A stretch of 64,000 nucleotides of DNA from Arcanobacterium_A hippocoleae (GCF_031456295.1 NZ_JAVDUJ010000001.1:186001-250000); one strand, 5' to 3'. Positions 1 to 8,991 are shown, numbered from the stretch's first letter. Notes: generated from the sequence alone by a model not told the origin. Numbers and translations are program-made.

Positions 1-158
1 GGCGCTGTCGTCAGCTAATTTATGAGCACGGTGGAAGTGAATGTTTAGTGGCGATGCCGCAAGGACCGATGTCTTTAGCACAATTGCTTCCAGGGGCATT
101 CGGCCCGTCTGATTTGGGGAAAATTTCACCAGTTGTGGAAATGAAAGAAGCTGAATAA
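1..158 (+). CDS. cdd: Cytidine deaminase, C-terminal end (5' truncated by window edge)
   Basis: Reading in frame from base 3 gives RCRQLIYEHGGSECL, then LLPGAFGPSDL, and a stop at 156-158. The CRQL segment matches the second half of the zinc-binding PCxxCRQ motif of homotetrameric cytidine deaminases, and the LLPxAFGPxDL tail is typical of the family. The enzyme deaminates cytidine and deoxycytidine to uridine and deoxyuridine in the cytoplasm. The stop overlaps the deoA start (TAATG), so the two are translationally coupled. cdd-deoA order is the usual actinobacterial pyrimidine salvage arrangement. Only about 51 residues are visible, and the catalytic His/Glu region lies outside the window. 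Confidence 0.88.
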   Translation, partial: RCRQLIYEHGGSECLVAMPQGPMSLAQLLPGAFGPSDLGKISPVVEMKEAE

Positions 159-1447
159 TGGCAGAAAAATTTGATGTGGTAGACGTAATCCGGACTAAGC
201 GTGACGGTGCAAAACTTTCACAAGCACAGATTTCGTGGACGATTGATGCTTATACGCGCGGTGTAGTTGCAGATGAGCAGATGGCTGCCCTTGCAATGGC
301 GATTTTTATTCGCGGGATGGATCGAGAAGAAATTTCGCAATGGACGAATGCGATGATCAACTCCGGTGAACGAATGGATTTTTCTGGTCTTGGTCGGAAG
401 ACGGCAGATAAGCATTCTACCGGCGGTGTGGGGGATAAGATCACATTGCCACTCGCTCCGCTTGTTTCAGTATTCGGGATTGCCGTCCCACAGCTTTCCG
501 GGCGTGGCCTGGGGCACACCGGCGGTACACTTGATAAACTCGAAGCGATCAAAGGCTGGCGTGCTGATTTAGCAAATGATGAAATCATGCATCAGCTTAG
601 CTTAGCAGGGCCGGGTGCAGTGATCTGCGCAGCTGGTAGCGGTTTGGCGCCAGCAGATAAAAAACTTTATGCACTGCGGGATGTAACATCCACGGTGGAT
701 TGTATTCCGTTGATTGCATCCTCGATCATGTCGAAGAAAATTGCCGAAGGTACTGATTCACTTGTGCTCGATGTAAAAGTCGGGTCAGGTGCGTTCATGA
801 AAGATCTTGCAATGGCAAGTGAACTTGCGCGGACGATGGTTGATTTAGGTACCGATGCTGGTGTAGATACAGTCGCATTGCTGACGGATATGTCCACACC
901 ACTTGGGATGAAGATCGGTAATTCTCTCGAAGTTGCCGAATCGATCGAGATTCTTGCGGGCGGCGGCCCAGCTGATGTAGTGGAATTGACCCTTGCACTT
1001 GCGCGTGAAATGGTGCGGGCGGCAGGGCAGCCGGATGCTGATTTGGAAGCAGCATTGAAGGACGGTCGTGCAATGGACAAATGGCGCGAAATGATTTCAG
1101 TACAGGGCGGTGATTTGGATGCGCCAATGCCGGTTGCGAAGTATCAACATGATGTTATCGCGCAAGAAAGTGGTGTGATCACGAAGATGGATGCGCTCGG
1201 TGTAGGTGTGGCATCATGGCGTCTGGGCGCGGGGCGCGCAAAGCAAGGCGAACCGGTACAGCTTGGCGCAGGGATCGAGCTTTTTGCGAAGCCAGGTGAT
1301 CCGGTGGTGAAGGGGCAGAAGCTGATGACCCTGCATACTGATGAGGAATCACGTTTCGAGCGTGCATTTGAATCTTTAGCTGGCGCTGTAGAATATGGCG
1401 AAAGTGTTGATTTGCCAGAATCGGTAGTGTTGCAGCGAATCAGTTAA
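158..1447 (+). CDS. deoA: Thymidine (pyrimidine-nucleoside) phosphorylase
   Basis: This 429-residue protein has the length usual for the family. It phosphorolyses thymidine or deoxyuridine to base plus deoxyribose-1-phosphate. KHSTGGVGDK at about residues 85-94 is the phosphate-binding region. SGRGLGHTGGTLDKLE at about 114-129 is the family signature. The start ATG overlaps the cdd stop, which fixes the start. deoC follows after a 57-bp gap with its own ribosome site. Together with the cdd end and deoC it forms a pyrimidine deoxynucleoside catabolic operon feeding deoxyribose-phosphate to central metabolism. Nothing is odd in the reading frame. Confidence 0.97.
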   Translation: MAEKFDVVDVIRTKRDGAKLSQAQISWTIDAYTRGVVADEQMAALAMAIFIRGMDREEISQWTNAMINSGERMDFSGLGRKTADKHSTGGVGDKITLPLAPLVSVFGIAVPQLSGRGLGHTGGTLDKLEAIKGWRADLANDEIMHQLSLAGPGAVICAAGSGLAPADKKLYALRDVTSTVDCIPLIASSIMSKKIAEGTDSLVLDVKVGSGAFMKDLAMASELARTMVDLGTDAGVDTVALLTDMSTPLGMKIGNSLEVAESIEILAGGGPADVVELTLALAREMVRAAGQPDADLEAALKDGRAMDKWREMISVQGGDLDAPMPVAKYQHDVIAQESGVITKMDALGVGVASWRLGAGRAKQGEPVQLGAGIELFAKPGDPVVKGQKLMTLHTDEESRFERAFESLAGAVEYGESVDLPESVVLQRIS

Positions 1448-1504
1448 TTGCATTTGCGAGAAAATCTTTTATTTCAAAAAACCCAATTATTTAAGGAGAA
1501 TAAA

Positions 1505-2164
1505 ATGGCAAATCGTGATCAAGTTGCGGGAATGATTGACCACACGCTGCTAAAACCAGAAGCAACTTATGACGATGTACGTGCGCTGATTGAAGAAGCG
1601 AACGCAATTGGTGCATATTCAGTGTGTATTTCACCTTCGATGCTGCCTCTTCCAGAGGATGTTGATTTGGGAGAATTACGGCTTGCGGTAGTTTGTGGTT
1701 TCCCATCGGGAGCTGTCGCTCCTGCGGTGAAAGCTGCAGAAGCTGCACTGGCTGTTGCCTCAGGGGCAGACGAAGTTGATATGGTGGTAAATATTGGCTT
1801 GGTGAAAGAGCACGATTGGGATGGGGTAGCACTCGATATTGCTTCAGTACGTGATGCGATTCCATACGCGGTGTTGAAGGTGATTATTGAATCTGCTGCT
1901 TTGACGGATGAAGAAATTGTAAAGGTCTGCGAAATTGCACACGAAGTTGATGCTGATTTCGTGAAGACGTCTACGGGATTCCATCCTGCAGGCGGTGCAT
2001 CTGTACATGCGGTTGAACTAATGAAGCGCACTGTTGGTGATGAACTTGAGGTGAAGGCTTCGGGTGGAATTCGGGATGGGAAGTTTGCTGCAGAATTGAT
2101 TGCAGCAGGTGCAACTCGTCTTGGCTTATCCGCTTCTCGTGCAGTGCTCGATACGCTTGCGTAA
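1505..2164 (+). CDS. deoC: Deoxyribose-phosphate aldolase
   Basis: DeoC cleaves 2-deoxyribose-5-phosphate to glyceraldehyde-3-phosphate and acetaldehyde. The start at 1505 (MANRDQVAGMIDHT) is preferred over in-frame upstream codons because AAGGAG at 1493-1498 lies just upstream and the IDHTLLKP motif is then at residues 11-18. The Schiff-base lysine is in DFVKTSTGF (Lys154). The second active-site lysine is in EVKASGGIR (Lys184). At 219 residues it is a normal class I DeoC. It is the last gene of the cdd-deoA-deoC operon and faces the convergent pgm-punA operon. Confidence 0.96.
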   Translation: MANRDQVAGMIDHTLLKPEATYDDVRALIEEANAIGAYSVCISPSMLPLPEDVDLGELRLAVVCGFPSGAVAPAVKAAEAALAVASGADEVDMVVNIGLVKEHDWDGVALDIASVRDAIPYAVLKVIIESAALTDEEIVKVCEIAHEVDADFVKTSTGFHPAGGASVHAVELMKRTVGDELEVKASGGIRDGKFAAELIAAGATRLGLSASRAVLDTLA

Positions 2165-2518
2165 ATTTTTCTGCGCATACAGAAAGAACGCTTGCTTGAA
2201 AATTCTCCCTGGAAGTTTGGCCGAGTAATTCGGATCTTTCTTCTGGGGAGTATTTATATTTTGAAAATATAGCGCAAAATTGATTTCTTTAGGGAAGGCG
2301 AAAACTGTTTTTACGATCGCCAAGCAATTCGTGAGAGATACGTTCTGTATCAGGTACAAAAGTAATCTTCAGCTGGTGCAGGTGGGGAGAGGCAGTTATC
2401 ACACTGTGTATCCCCACCTGCACCAGAGGCTAGCTGCTCAACGATACTTGAACAAAGCTAGTAACGTCATAAATGAGATTAGCTGCTTTAGCTTAAAGCT
2501 GGTGAAATAAGCGGCAGC
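2165..2518. other. Non-coding gap between convergent deoC and pgm
   Basis: This stretch of about 350 bases lies between two convergent operons. No ORF here has a credible start and ribosome site. Its only clear structure is the long perfect hairpin at 2373-2426, listed separately. Confidence 0.6.
2373..2426. terminator. Long perfect intergenic hairpin, possible bidirectional terminator
   Basis: Arms CTGGTGCAGGTGGGGA (2373-2388) and TCCCCACCTGCACCAG (2411-2426) are perfectly complementary over 16 bp around a 22-base loop. It sits between convergent genes, where a shared transcription stop is expected. There is no T-run directly after either arm, so a classical intrinsic terminator is not certain. 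A mobile palindromic repeat is an alternative. Confidence 0.5.
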
Positions 2519-4210
2519 TTAAAGTTTCAACACTTCGTGCATATCAGCTTTGAATTGTGCGAGACGATTTAGACCAGCTTCTTTTGCTGCTGGTAAATCA
2601 GCGGCAGATTGCACCGGAATAATTACTTCAAGATAGCATTTCACTTTTGGCTCAGTGCCTGATGGGCGAATGATTACCCGATCATTATTGACAGTGAGAA
2701 TTTTTACTGCGTCAGTTGGCGGGAGTGTAGCACTGCCCGCGGAAAGATCTTCAATTTCAGCCACTTCAGATCCAGCAAGCTGTGCGGGAGGTGTTTGGCG
2801 AATCTTCGCCATCGTTGCAGGAATGATCGAAAGATCTTCCACTCGTACCGTCACTGGTGCTGATAAATACACCCCATGTCGCACCGCTAAACGATCAAGT
2901 TCGTCTAGGAGGGTCTTTCCTTCAGTTTTCAGACGTGCAGCAATTGTAGCTAAAAGCAGGGCAGCAGAAATGCCGTCCTTATCTTTTACAGCTGCCGGAT
3001 TTACACAAAAACCGATCGCCTCCTCATATCCGTAAATAATCTGTTCTGCGCGGGAAATCCACTTAAAACCAGTAAGAGTGGCTTGAAAGCGGAGAGCATG
3101 ATGTTTTGCAATTTGTGCAAGCAAACGGGAAGAGACAATTGAAGCAGCCAGTGTGCCATCGGTGTGACCATTTGAGACTGCTGTACGAGCTACTTCTTCA
3201 CCGAGAATTGCACCGATTTCGTCGCCAGAAAGTTGCCGCCATGTGCCTGCTGCTGTCGGGACGGCAGCAGAACAACGGTCAGCATCTGGATCTGAAGCGA
3301 TCACAATATCGGCATTGAGTTCTTTTGCAAGAGTTTGTGCTAAATCGAGTGCTCCAGCTTCTTCTGGATTCGGGAATGCGACGGTTGGAAAATCAGGATC
3401 TGGATCGATCTGCTCAGGTACTCCAGTCACATCAGTAAAACCTGCTGCGGTAAAGACGCGCTGCATTGTTTCCAATCCGACGCCGTGCATTGCCGTATAG
3501 ACGATCTTCAAATCGCCTGGGTTACGTGGGAAAATATTTTCGGTAGTAGTTTTTACATATTCGTCAATTACTGCTTCAGGCACGCTTTGCCAGCCAGATG
3601 CTGCCAATTCGATTTCATCTGCGGCTGGCGCTGCAGCAATTTGTGCAGCAATCTCAGCATCTACTGGAGGTACGATTTGTGCACCGCGGCCGTTTTCATC
3701 GATCGCGCGAGCACCAAGATAAACTTTATAGCCGTTATCCTGGGGTGGATTATGCGAGGCCGTCACCATTACGCCAGCATCGGCATTGAGCTGACGGACG
3801 GCAAAAGCCAACATTGGAGTCGGAAGCATTCGTGGCATGAGTAGTGCGGTCATTCCGGCAGCAGTGACGATAGCTGCCGTATCTTCAGCAAATTCAAAAG
3901 AATGATGCCGTCCGTCATAACCAATTACTACTACTGCATCTGTGCCAACTTTTGCCTGCAACCAAGATGTCAGCCCGGCAGCTGCGCGCCGTACTACCGC
4001 ACGATTCATGCGGAAAGAGCCAGCGCCCATTTTCCCCCGTAAACCTGCAGTGCCAAATTGTAATGTGCCTTGGAAACGGTCAGCTAAATCTGCTTCGGCC
4101 AAAGTATTGCCTTCACGTGCAGCCCTAAGAATCGCCGTCAATTCTTCGCGCGTAGAAACATCTGGATCATGCGCGATCCAATCTTCGACCGTGGTTAAAT
4201 CTAGGTTCAT
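2519..4210 (-). CDS. Phosphosugar mutase (phosphoglucomutase/phosphomannomutase superfamily), probable phosphopentomutase
   Basis: This 563-residue alpha-D-phosphohexomutase has the PGM2-like length. TASHNPPQDNG at about residues 150-160 carries the phosphorylated catalytic serine. DPDADRC is the metal-binding loop, and RPSGTEPKVKCY near the C-terminus is the phosphate-binding site. The start MNLDLTTVEDW is chosen because AAGGA precedes it; upstream in-frame codons would run into punA. The gene lies 16 bp downstream of punA and is probably co-transcribed. The pairing resembles M. tuberculosis deoD-pmmB. From this context I infer ribose-1-phosphate to ribose-5-phosphate mutase activity; phosphoglucomutase or phosphomannomutase activity is the alternative. 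Confidence 0.88.
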   Translation of the reverse strand: MNLDLTTVEDWIAHDPDVSTREELTAILRAAREGNTLAEADLADRFQGTLQFGTAGLRGKMGAGSFRMNRAVVRRAAAGLTSWLQAKVGTDAVVVIGYDGRHHSFEFAEDTAAIVTAAGMTALLMPRMLPTPMLAFAVRQLNADAGVMVTASHNPPQDNGYKVYLGARAIDENGRGAQIVPPVDAEIAAQIAAAPAADEIELAASGWQSVPEAVIDEYVKTTTENIFPRNPGDLKIVYTAMHGVGLETMQRVFTAAGFTDVTGVPEQIDPDPDFPTVAFPNPEEAGALDLAQTLAKELNADIVIASDPDADRCSAAVPTAAGTWRQLSGDEIGAILGEEVARTAVSNGHTDGTLAASIVSSRLLAQIAKHHALRFQATLTGFKWISRAEQIIYGYEEAIGFCVNPAAVKDKDGISAALLLATIAARLKTEGKTLLDELDRLAVRHGVYLSAPVTVRVEDLSIIPATMAKIRQTPPAQLAGSEVAEIEDLSAGSATLPPTDAVKILTVNNDRVIIRPSGTEPKVKCYLEVIIPVQSAADLPAAKEAGLNRLAQFKADMHEVLKL

Positions 4211-4226
4211 AATCTTTTCCTTATCC

Positions 4227-5060
4227 CTAATTTGCGCGTGCTGCATCTTCAGCATTGAAAATTTGCGCAACTATTTTTGCGAGCAGACGAGAGATCCGCG
4301 GGCCAGCTTCCTTTCCGGCGGCAAGTACTTCCGCATGGTTGAGATTGCCAGGAGCGAAACCAGCAGCATGATTAGTAACCAAGGAAATCCCTAAAATCTC
4401 CATTTTCGCTTCACGTGCAGCAATTGCTTCAAGCGCGGTGGACATCCCAACCAAATCTGCGCCGAGAATTTTCGCCATTTTTACTTCGGCAGGGGTTTCA
4501 TAATGCGGGCCAGGGAATTGTGCATATACGCCTTCTGGGAGTGTTGCATCGACCTCATGTGCAATTGCGCGCAGTCGGCTTGCATAAAGATCGGTGAGAT
4601 CAACAAAATTAGCGCCTTCAATTGTGGAGGTTCCAGTAAAATTAAGATGATCTTTGATCAATACTGGTGATCCAGGAGCCCATTCTGATACTGTCGAGCC
4701 GCAACCGTTAGTGAGGATACAGATCTGGCAGCCAGCTGCTGCCGCTGTCCGTACTCCATGTGCAACTGCGCGCACGCCTTTGCCTTCATAGTAGTGGGTA
4801 CGTGCACCAAGTACGAGTGCATATTTTTCAGCAGGAAGCTTGATTGCCGTCAGCTTCCCACCATGCCCAGCTACTGCTGCAGGTGAAAATCCGAATACTT
4901 CTTCAGCCGGGATTTCAGCAATTTTCTCACCGATGAGATCAGCAGCTCCGCCCCAACCTGAGCCGAGAGTAAGTGCAATATCGAATTTTTCGATGCCAGT
5001 TTTTTCTGCGATTTCTTTTGCTGCCTGGATGGCAGCTGATTTTGGATTTTGAATAGTCAT
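4227..5060 (-). CDS. punA: Purine-nucleoside phosphorylase
   Basis: This 277-residue enzyme is of the trimeric PNP/MTAP family. It phosphorolyses inosine or guanosine to base plus ribose-1-phosphate. LGSGWGG at about residues 32-38 is the phosphate loop. GARTHYYEGK provides the HYYEG motif. VGMSTALEAIAA and SLVTNHAAG near the C-terminus form the purine site, with Asn in the NHAAG segment. It is the first gene of a two-gene minus-strand operon with the phosphomutase, so its product can be passed to the pentose phosphate pathway. Confidence 0.95.
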   Translation of the reverse strand: MTIQNPKSAAIQAAKEIAEKTGIEKFDIALTLGSGWGGAADLIGEKIAEIPAEEVFGFSPAAVAGHGGKLTAIKLPAEKYALVLGARTHYYEGKGVRAVAHGVRTAAAAGCQICILTNGCGSTVSEWAPGSPVLIKDHLNFTGTSTIEGANFVDLTDLYASRLRAIAHEVDATLPEGVYAQFPGPHYETPAEVKMAKILGADLVGMSTALEAIAAREAKMEILGISLVTNHAAGFAPGNLNHAEVLAAGKEAGPRISRLLAKIVAQIFNAEDAARAN

Positions 5061-5223
5061 GAGCTAAGTCTACTTCACATGAGCCTTACAGACTTGCATT
5101 GCAGCTTGTAAAAATGAGGAAAAAGAATTTTGTGTTGCGCCTTTTCCTGCGCTGTAAGCGCAAAAATCTGAGAGTGAAGATTTCTATATCAAGCTTTGCG
5201 GATTTTCGCGTTAACTTAGAGAT

Positions 5224-5985
5224 ATGAAGAATCATCCTGAAGAATATCAAAGTGGTCCGTTGATTTTACGCGGTGCACAAATTCCTGAACAAACTTTCGA
5301 TTCGCAACTATTGAATCCGAAGCTGAAACGGAAACAATCAAAGAAAGATCGTATTTCAGATAGCTGGCGAATGATGCGGATCCAATCTGAAATTTTCGAA
5401 GGATTCGATGCGATGCACGATATTGGGCCGGCGATTTCAATTTTTGGTTCTGCACGAACTCAGCCGGACGATAAGTATTACGAGATCGCGTGTGAAATCG
5501 CCAGAAAACTTGTAAAACGTGATTTTGCAGTGATCACTGGTGGTGGGCCCGGAATCATGGAGGCTGCCAATAAAGGAGCGAGCAAAGCCGGAGGCACATC
5601 CGTCGGTCTTGGTATTGAGCTTCCCTTTGAGCAAGGAATCAATGAATATACAAACCTAGGGATCAATTTTCGGTATTTCTTTGTGCGAAAGTTGATGTTT
5701 GTGAAATATGCTTTAGGATTTGTGGTGCTACCCGGTGGATTCGGTACACTCGATGAATTATTTGAGGCAATTACACTTGTCCAGACACACAAAATTTCAA
5801 GTTTTCCAATCGTGCTTGTGGGTAAAAAGTTTTGGGGCGGTCTGGAGAAATGGATTGAAAATACGTTAGTGGAAGAGGGGATGGTAAATCCAGCTGATTT
5901 AGATTTAGTGCAGATCGTAGATACCCCTGAAGAAGCCGTTGCTGCAGTGACGGCAGGGCTACGAAGATTGCTTGCAGAAAATTAA
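5224..5985 (+). CDS. LOG-family Rossmann protein (TIGR00730), nucleoside-5'-monophosphate phosphoribohydrolase-like
   Basis: This 253-residue protein has the LOG/lysine-decarboxylase-like Rossmann fold. FGSAR starts the nucleotide-binding domain. GGGPGIMEAANKGA and PGGFGTLDELFE are the two family signatures; the second holds the catalytic glutamate and is widespread in cytokinin-riboside-monophosphate hydrolases. About 70 N-terminal residues precede the core, as in actinobacterial homologues. The gene is monocistronic and divergent from punA. The family cleaves the N-glycosidic bond of nucleotide monophosphates; its bacterial role is usually unassigned. Confidence 0.9.
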   Translation: MKNHPEEYQSGPLILRGAQIPEQTFDSQLLNPKLKRKQSKKDRISDSWRMMRIQSEIFEGFDAMHDIGPAISIFGSARTQPDDKYYEIACEIARKLVKRDFAVITGGGPGIMEAANKGASKAGGTSVGLGIELPFEQGINEYTNLGINFRYFFVRKLMFVKYALGFVVLPGGFGTLDELFEAITLVQTHKISSFPIVLVGKKFWGGLEKWIENTLVEEGMVNPADLDLVQIVDTPEEAVAAVTAGLRRLLAEN

Positions 5986-6145
5986 AATCGCTGATTTCTT
6001 TCTCCGCAATGCGTAAAATAGAAAGTGAACTTTTGAAATAGCGCCAAAGCGTTGATTCAGGATACGTTTTGCAACTATGAATATGGCTGATATCTTGCTG
6101 TGCTTATTGCGCTGGCAGAATATTGAGTCAGGCTGAGGAGGTAAA

Positions 6146-6319
6146 ATGGCTGCGATGAAGCCGCGCACTGGTGACGGTCCGCTTGAAGCTGAGCGTGATA
6201 ATCATGGCGTTACCATTAAAATTCCACTTGAAGGCGGTGGCAGGATGGTGTTGCTATTCAAAGACGATGAACTTGCGCAACTTGCGCAAGTAGTTCAAGC
6301 ACAAATGCGGGAAGAATAA
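6146..6319 (+). CDS. DUF3117 small conserved actinobacterial protein
   Basis: This 57-residue ORF begins MAAMKPRTGDGPLEAE and continues with IPLEGGGRMVLLF. That is the highly conserved core of the actinobacterial DUF3117 family, about 55 residues long and of unknown function. GAGGAGG at 6136-6142 is a strong ribosome site for the ATG at 6146. The gene is followed directly by a clear terminator (6325-6361), so it is probably its own short transcript. It lies near a LOG gene and an O-methyltransferase, similar to the Rv1205-Rv1220c neighbourhood of M. tuberculosis. Confidence 0.9.
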   Translation: MAAMKPRTGDGPLEAERDNHGVTIKIPLEGGGRMVLLFKDDELAQLAQVVQAQMREE

Positions 6320-6324
6320 ATTTA

Positions 6325-6361
6325 AGCGTGTTGGACCGAAATATCCAACACGCTATTTTTT
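6325..6361 (+). terminator. Intrinsic terminator after DUF3117
   Basis: AGCGTGTTGGA (6325-6335) pairs perfectly with TCCAACACGCT (6344-6354) over an 8-base loop and is followed by a T-run from 6356. Confidence 0.88.
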
Positions 6362-6400
6362 GATCCAATTGTTTCATAGTTTGATTGAAAAAAGTTTTGC

Positions 6401-7033
6401 TTACTTCTTGATTGCGAAAATGATTCCATCTCCCAAAGGCAGAATCGTGGTCTCCATTTCTTCAGCAGCAATCAAATCCAAACCAAGGTTGCGCATTGCC
6501 ACAGTTTCGTCATCACGCTTTGCTGGATCAGCCACGCGATCATCTTGTAAAGCATGCAAAACTATTAGTATTCCACCCGAACGGAGCATTCGAATCGCTT
6601 CCGCTACATCGCCTCCAGCTTCCAGTGGATCGCCGTCAATCAGTACTAAATCGTAAGAATTATCAGCTAAACGAGGAAGCAAATCCACCGAACGGCCGTT
6701 AATCAAGCGATAGCGGGAGGGGCGTAGACCTGCAGCCGTGAAGAACTCGCGAGCATAATTTTGGGCTTCAGATTCAATATCGATTGAAGTGAGTACAATA
6801 TCCCGGCCAGAATTGAAAAAGTAGAGCGCAGAGACGCCAGTGCCGGTACCTATTTCGGCAATGGTTTTTATATGTGGCAAGCTTGCCAGAGTAGTTAAAA
6901 ATTGTCCGGTGGCTCCATTTACGGAAGTGATTCCGAGTTCTTCAGCCTCAAAGCGTGCCTTATCAATGAGCGGGGAAGCATTAGATCCTACCTGTTCGCA
7001 ATAGCTCCAAGTAGCTGCCTTGTTCATTGTCAT
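6401..7033 (-). CDS. SAM-dependent O-methyltransferase (class I, Rv1220c-like)
   Basis: This 210-residue protein has the catechol-O-methyltransferase-like fold (Methyltransf_24/3). EIGTGTGVSALYF at about residues 60-72 is the SAM-binding glycine loop. SIDIESEAQ is the acidic post-beta2 motif, and DLVLIDGDP the metal/substrate strand. ATG at 7033 follows AAGGATA in the transcript sense. Gene order with the downstream mrp recalls the mycobacterial Rv1220c-Rv1229c region. The substrate is unknown. Confidence 0.88.
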   Translation of the reverse strand: MTMNKAATWSYCEQVGSNASPLIDKARFEAEELGITSVNGATGQFLTTLASLPHIKTIAEIGTGTGVSALYFFNSGRDIVLTSIDIESEAQNYAREFFTAAGLRPSRYRLINGRSVDLLPRLADNSYDLVLIDGDPLEAGGDVAEAIRMLRSGGILIVLHALQDDRVADPAKRDDETVAMRNLGLDLIAAEEMETTILPLGDGIIFAIKK

Positions 7034-7159
7034 AATTATCCTTTTCGCATTATTTTATTTATTCGTCGGCTGAAGAAAGATTGAGATTCGGATCAAATAT
7101 AGTTTGATCGCCAACTCAGATGAGCTTTGCACTGCTGGAATATCGAAGCAATATTTTAG

Positions 7160-7208
7160 CTGGTTTTCCCAACTGTGATGAATGTTTGCAGCTAGCTGGG
7201 AAAACCAG
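7160..7208. terminator. Perfect 12-bp intergenic hairpin with long loop
   Basis: CTGGTTTTCCCA (7160-7171) and TGGGAAAACCAG (7197-7208) are perfect inverted repeats flanking a 25-base spacer, in the gap after mrp. Organisation (arms beginning CTGGT, loop over 20 bases) resembles the hairpin at 2373-2426. On the minus strand it could terminate mrp transcription. Confidence 0.5.
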
Positions 7209-7234
7209 TTTTCTCCGGTTAATCCAATTTTTGA

Positions 7235-8371
7235 TTATAGCGGGGATACCGAGAGTGAGCGACCGGATAATCCACGGGTACGATTTGCAAGTTTTTGTGC
7301 TGTTTGCGTGATCTCATCACCTGCGGGTGAATCCTGATCGGAAATCGCAAGCGGAATACCGCAATCGCCGCCTTCACGCAAGGCCTGTTCAATTGGAATT
7401 TGTGCAAGCAACGGGACTTCATATCCAAGCAGTGCAGAAAGCTGAGTGGAAAGAGTCTGCCCGCCACCTTTTCCGAAAAGTTCCATCCTTCCACCATCTG
7501 GTGTGATCAGATAGCTCATATTCTCAATTACACCGACGACGCGTTGTTCTGTTTGCTTTGCCATCATTCCGGCGCGTTCGGCTACTTCTGCAGCAGCTGC
7601 CTGCGGGGTCGTGACAACCACGATTTCTGCATTTGGAATCAACTGCGCTACGGAGATGGCGATATCACCAGTGCCTGGAGGTAAATCAATCAAAAGTACG
7701 TCAAGATCTCCCCAGAAAACATCTGCGAAGAATTGTTCGAGAGCACGATGGAGCATCGGACCACGCCAAACCACCGGTGTGTTTTCTGCAATGAACATGC
7801 CAATGGAAATCACTTTTACATCGTGTGCAACTGGCGGGATGATCATACTGTCGACAATTTGCGGTGGGGTCGTGATCCCCATCATTTGCGGAATCGAAAA
7901 ACCGTAAATATCGGCATCCACGATTCCAACCTTCAACCCGGATCGCGCCATTGCGGTGGCCAAATTCACCGTCATCGAAGATTTGCCAACGCCACCTTTA
8001 CCAGAAGAAATCGCGTAGACCTGTGTGAGATTTCCAGGCTTTGCGAATGGAATCGCGCGTTCAGGAGTGCCACCGCGCAGCATCTCCTTCAGCTTTGCAC
8101 GCTGCTCATCATTCATTACGCCAATCTCTACCTCAACTTCAGAAATTTCGGCGAAAGAAAGCAGTGCATTCTTTACATCAGTACTGATAGTTTCTCGTAA
8201 CGGGCAGCCAGCTGTCGTCAAATCGATTCCAATAATTGCTTTAGACGGAGCAGCTATTTTAATGCTGCGCACCATCCCAAGTTCGGTGATCGGTCTGCGG
8301 ATTTCCGGATCAATCACTTCAGCAAGTTTCGCAGTAATATCTTCAACACTAGGTAAATTCATGTTTCCCAT
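7235..8371 (-). CDS. mrp: Mrp/NBP35-type iron-sulfur cluster carrier ATPase
   Basis: This 378-residue protein (375 if the second ATG, at 8362, is used) has an N-terminal MIP18/DUF59 domain (about 10-90). A P-loop ATPase follows, with the deviant Walker A GKGGVGKSS near residue 125 and LIDLPPGTGDI downstream. The family carries and transfers Fe-S clusters. The bridging CxxC expected after ENMSY is replaced by LITPDGG, so the canonical cluster ligands are missing; from memory other actinobacterial Mrp proteins are similar. The neighbouring DUF1003 and MgtE_N/CBS genes match the Rv1229c-Rv1232c order of M. tuberculosis. Confidence 0.92.
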   Translation of the reverse strand: MGNMNLPSVEDITAKLAEVIDPEIRRPITELGMVRSIKIAAPSKAIIGIDLTTAGCPLRETISTDVKNALLSFAEISEVEVEIGVMNDEQRAKLKEMLRGGTPERAIPFAKPGNLTQVYAISSGKGGVGKSSMTVNLATAMARSGLKVGIVDADIYGFSIPQMMGITTPPQIVDSMIIPPVAHDVKVISIGMFIAENTPVVWRGPMLHRALEQFFADVFWGDLDVLLIDLPPGTGDIAISVAQLIPNAEIVVVTTPQAAAAEVAERAGMMAKQTEQRVVGVIENMSYLITPDGGRMELFGKGGGQTLSTQLSALLGYEVPLLAQIPIEQALREGGDCGIPLAISDQDSPAGDEITQTAQKLANRTRGLSGRSLSVSPL

Positions 8372-8432
8372 TCTAACTGATGAAAGGCTAATGCGTTTAG
8401 GCAGATTTACCTGTGCATTCGGCTATTTTCTA

Positions 8433-8987
8433 TTATTTTCTGTGCGTTTCTTCAAGCTGTGCAATACGCTCCTCTAATTGTGCAATAACAGCATCACGGC
8501 GAGCGATTGCGTCACGATTATATTCAATATTTTCGAGCACTTCACGCAATTCGGAGCGAATGAAATCGCGCGTTGCAACTTCACCAAGACCAAGCCGTAA
8601 AGAGGCGATTTCACGTGTCAGATATTCGGTATCTGCAAGATTTTGGGCAGCTACTTGCCGATCGCGTTGTGCGGTAACACGATCCCGATCATCCTGGCGA
8701 TTTTGCGCAAGCAAAATTAGCGGTGCCGAATAGGAGGCTTGTAGTGAAAGCATCAGAGTTAACGCAGTAAATCCGAGAGCTGCCGAGTCAAATTGCAGGT
8801 GATCTGGAGCGAGTGTATTCCATGCGATCCAGACTATAACAAAAACTGTTAAGTAGATCAGGAATTGTGGGGTACCGGTGAAACGTGCAATTCGCTCGGA
8901 AGCAATCCCGGAAACTTCAGAATCGAAGCGTGCTTTTTTCAGTTTGCGCGCTCTCTTATCGAGTGGCTTGTCGAAAGATTCCGGCAT
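8433..8987 (-). CDS. DUF1003 membrane protein
   Basis: This 184-residue protein has a basic N-terminus, then two hydrophobic segments (about 42-60, LIYLTVFVIVWIAWNTL; and about 70-90, ALGFTALTLMLSLQASY). A charged, coiled-coil-prone C-terminus follows, ending QLEERIAQLEETHRK. The NTLAPDHLQFD and LSLQASYSAPLILLAQNRQ segments are diagnostic of DUF1003. It lies 4 bp downstream of the MgtE_N/CBS gene and is clearly in the same operon. Function is unknown; a role in cation homeostasis is only suggested by the neighbour. Confidence 0.88.
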   Translation of the reverse strand: MPESFDKPLDKRARKLKKARFDSEVSGIASERIARFTGTPQFLIYLTVFVIVWIAWNTLAPDHLQFDSAALGFTALTLMLSLQASYSAPLILLAQNRQDDRDRVTAQRDRQVAAQNLADTEYLTREIASLRLGLGEVATRDFIRSELREVLENIEYNRDAIARRDAVIAQLEERIAQLEETHRK

Positions 8988-8991
8988 CTCA

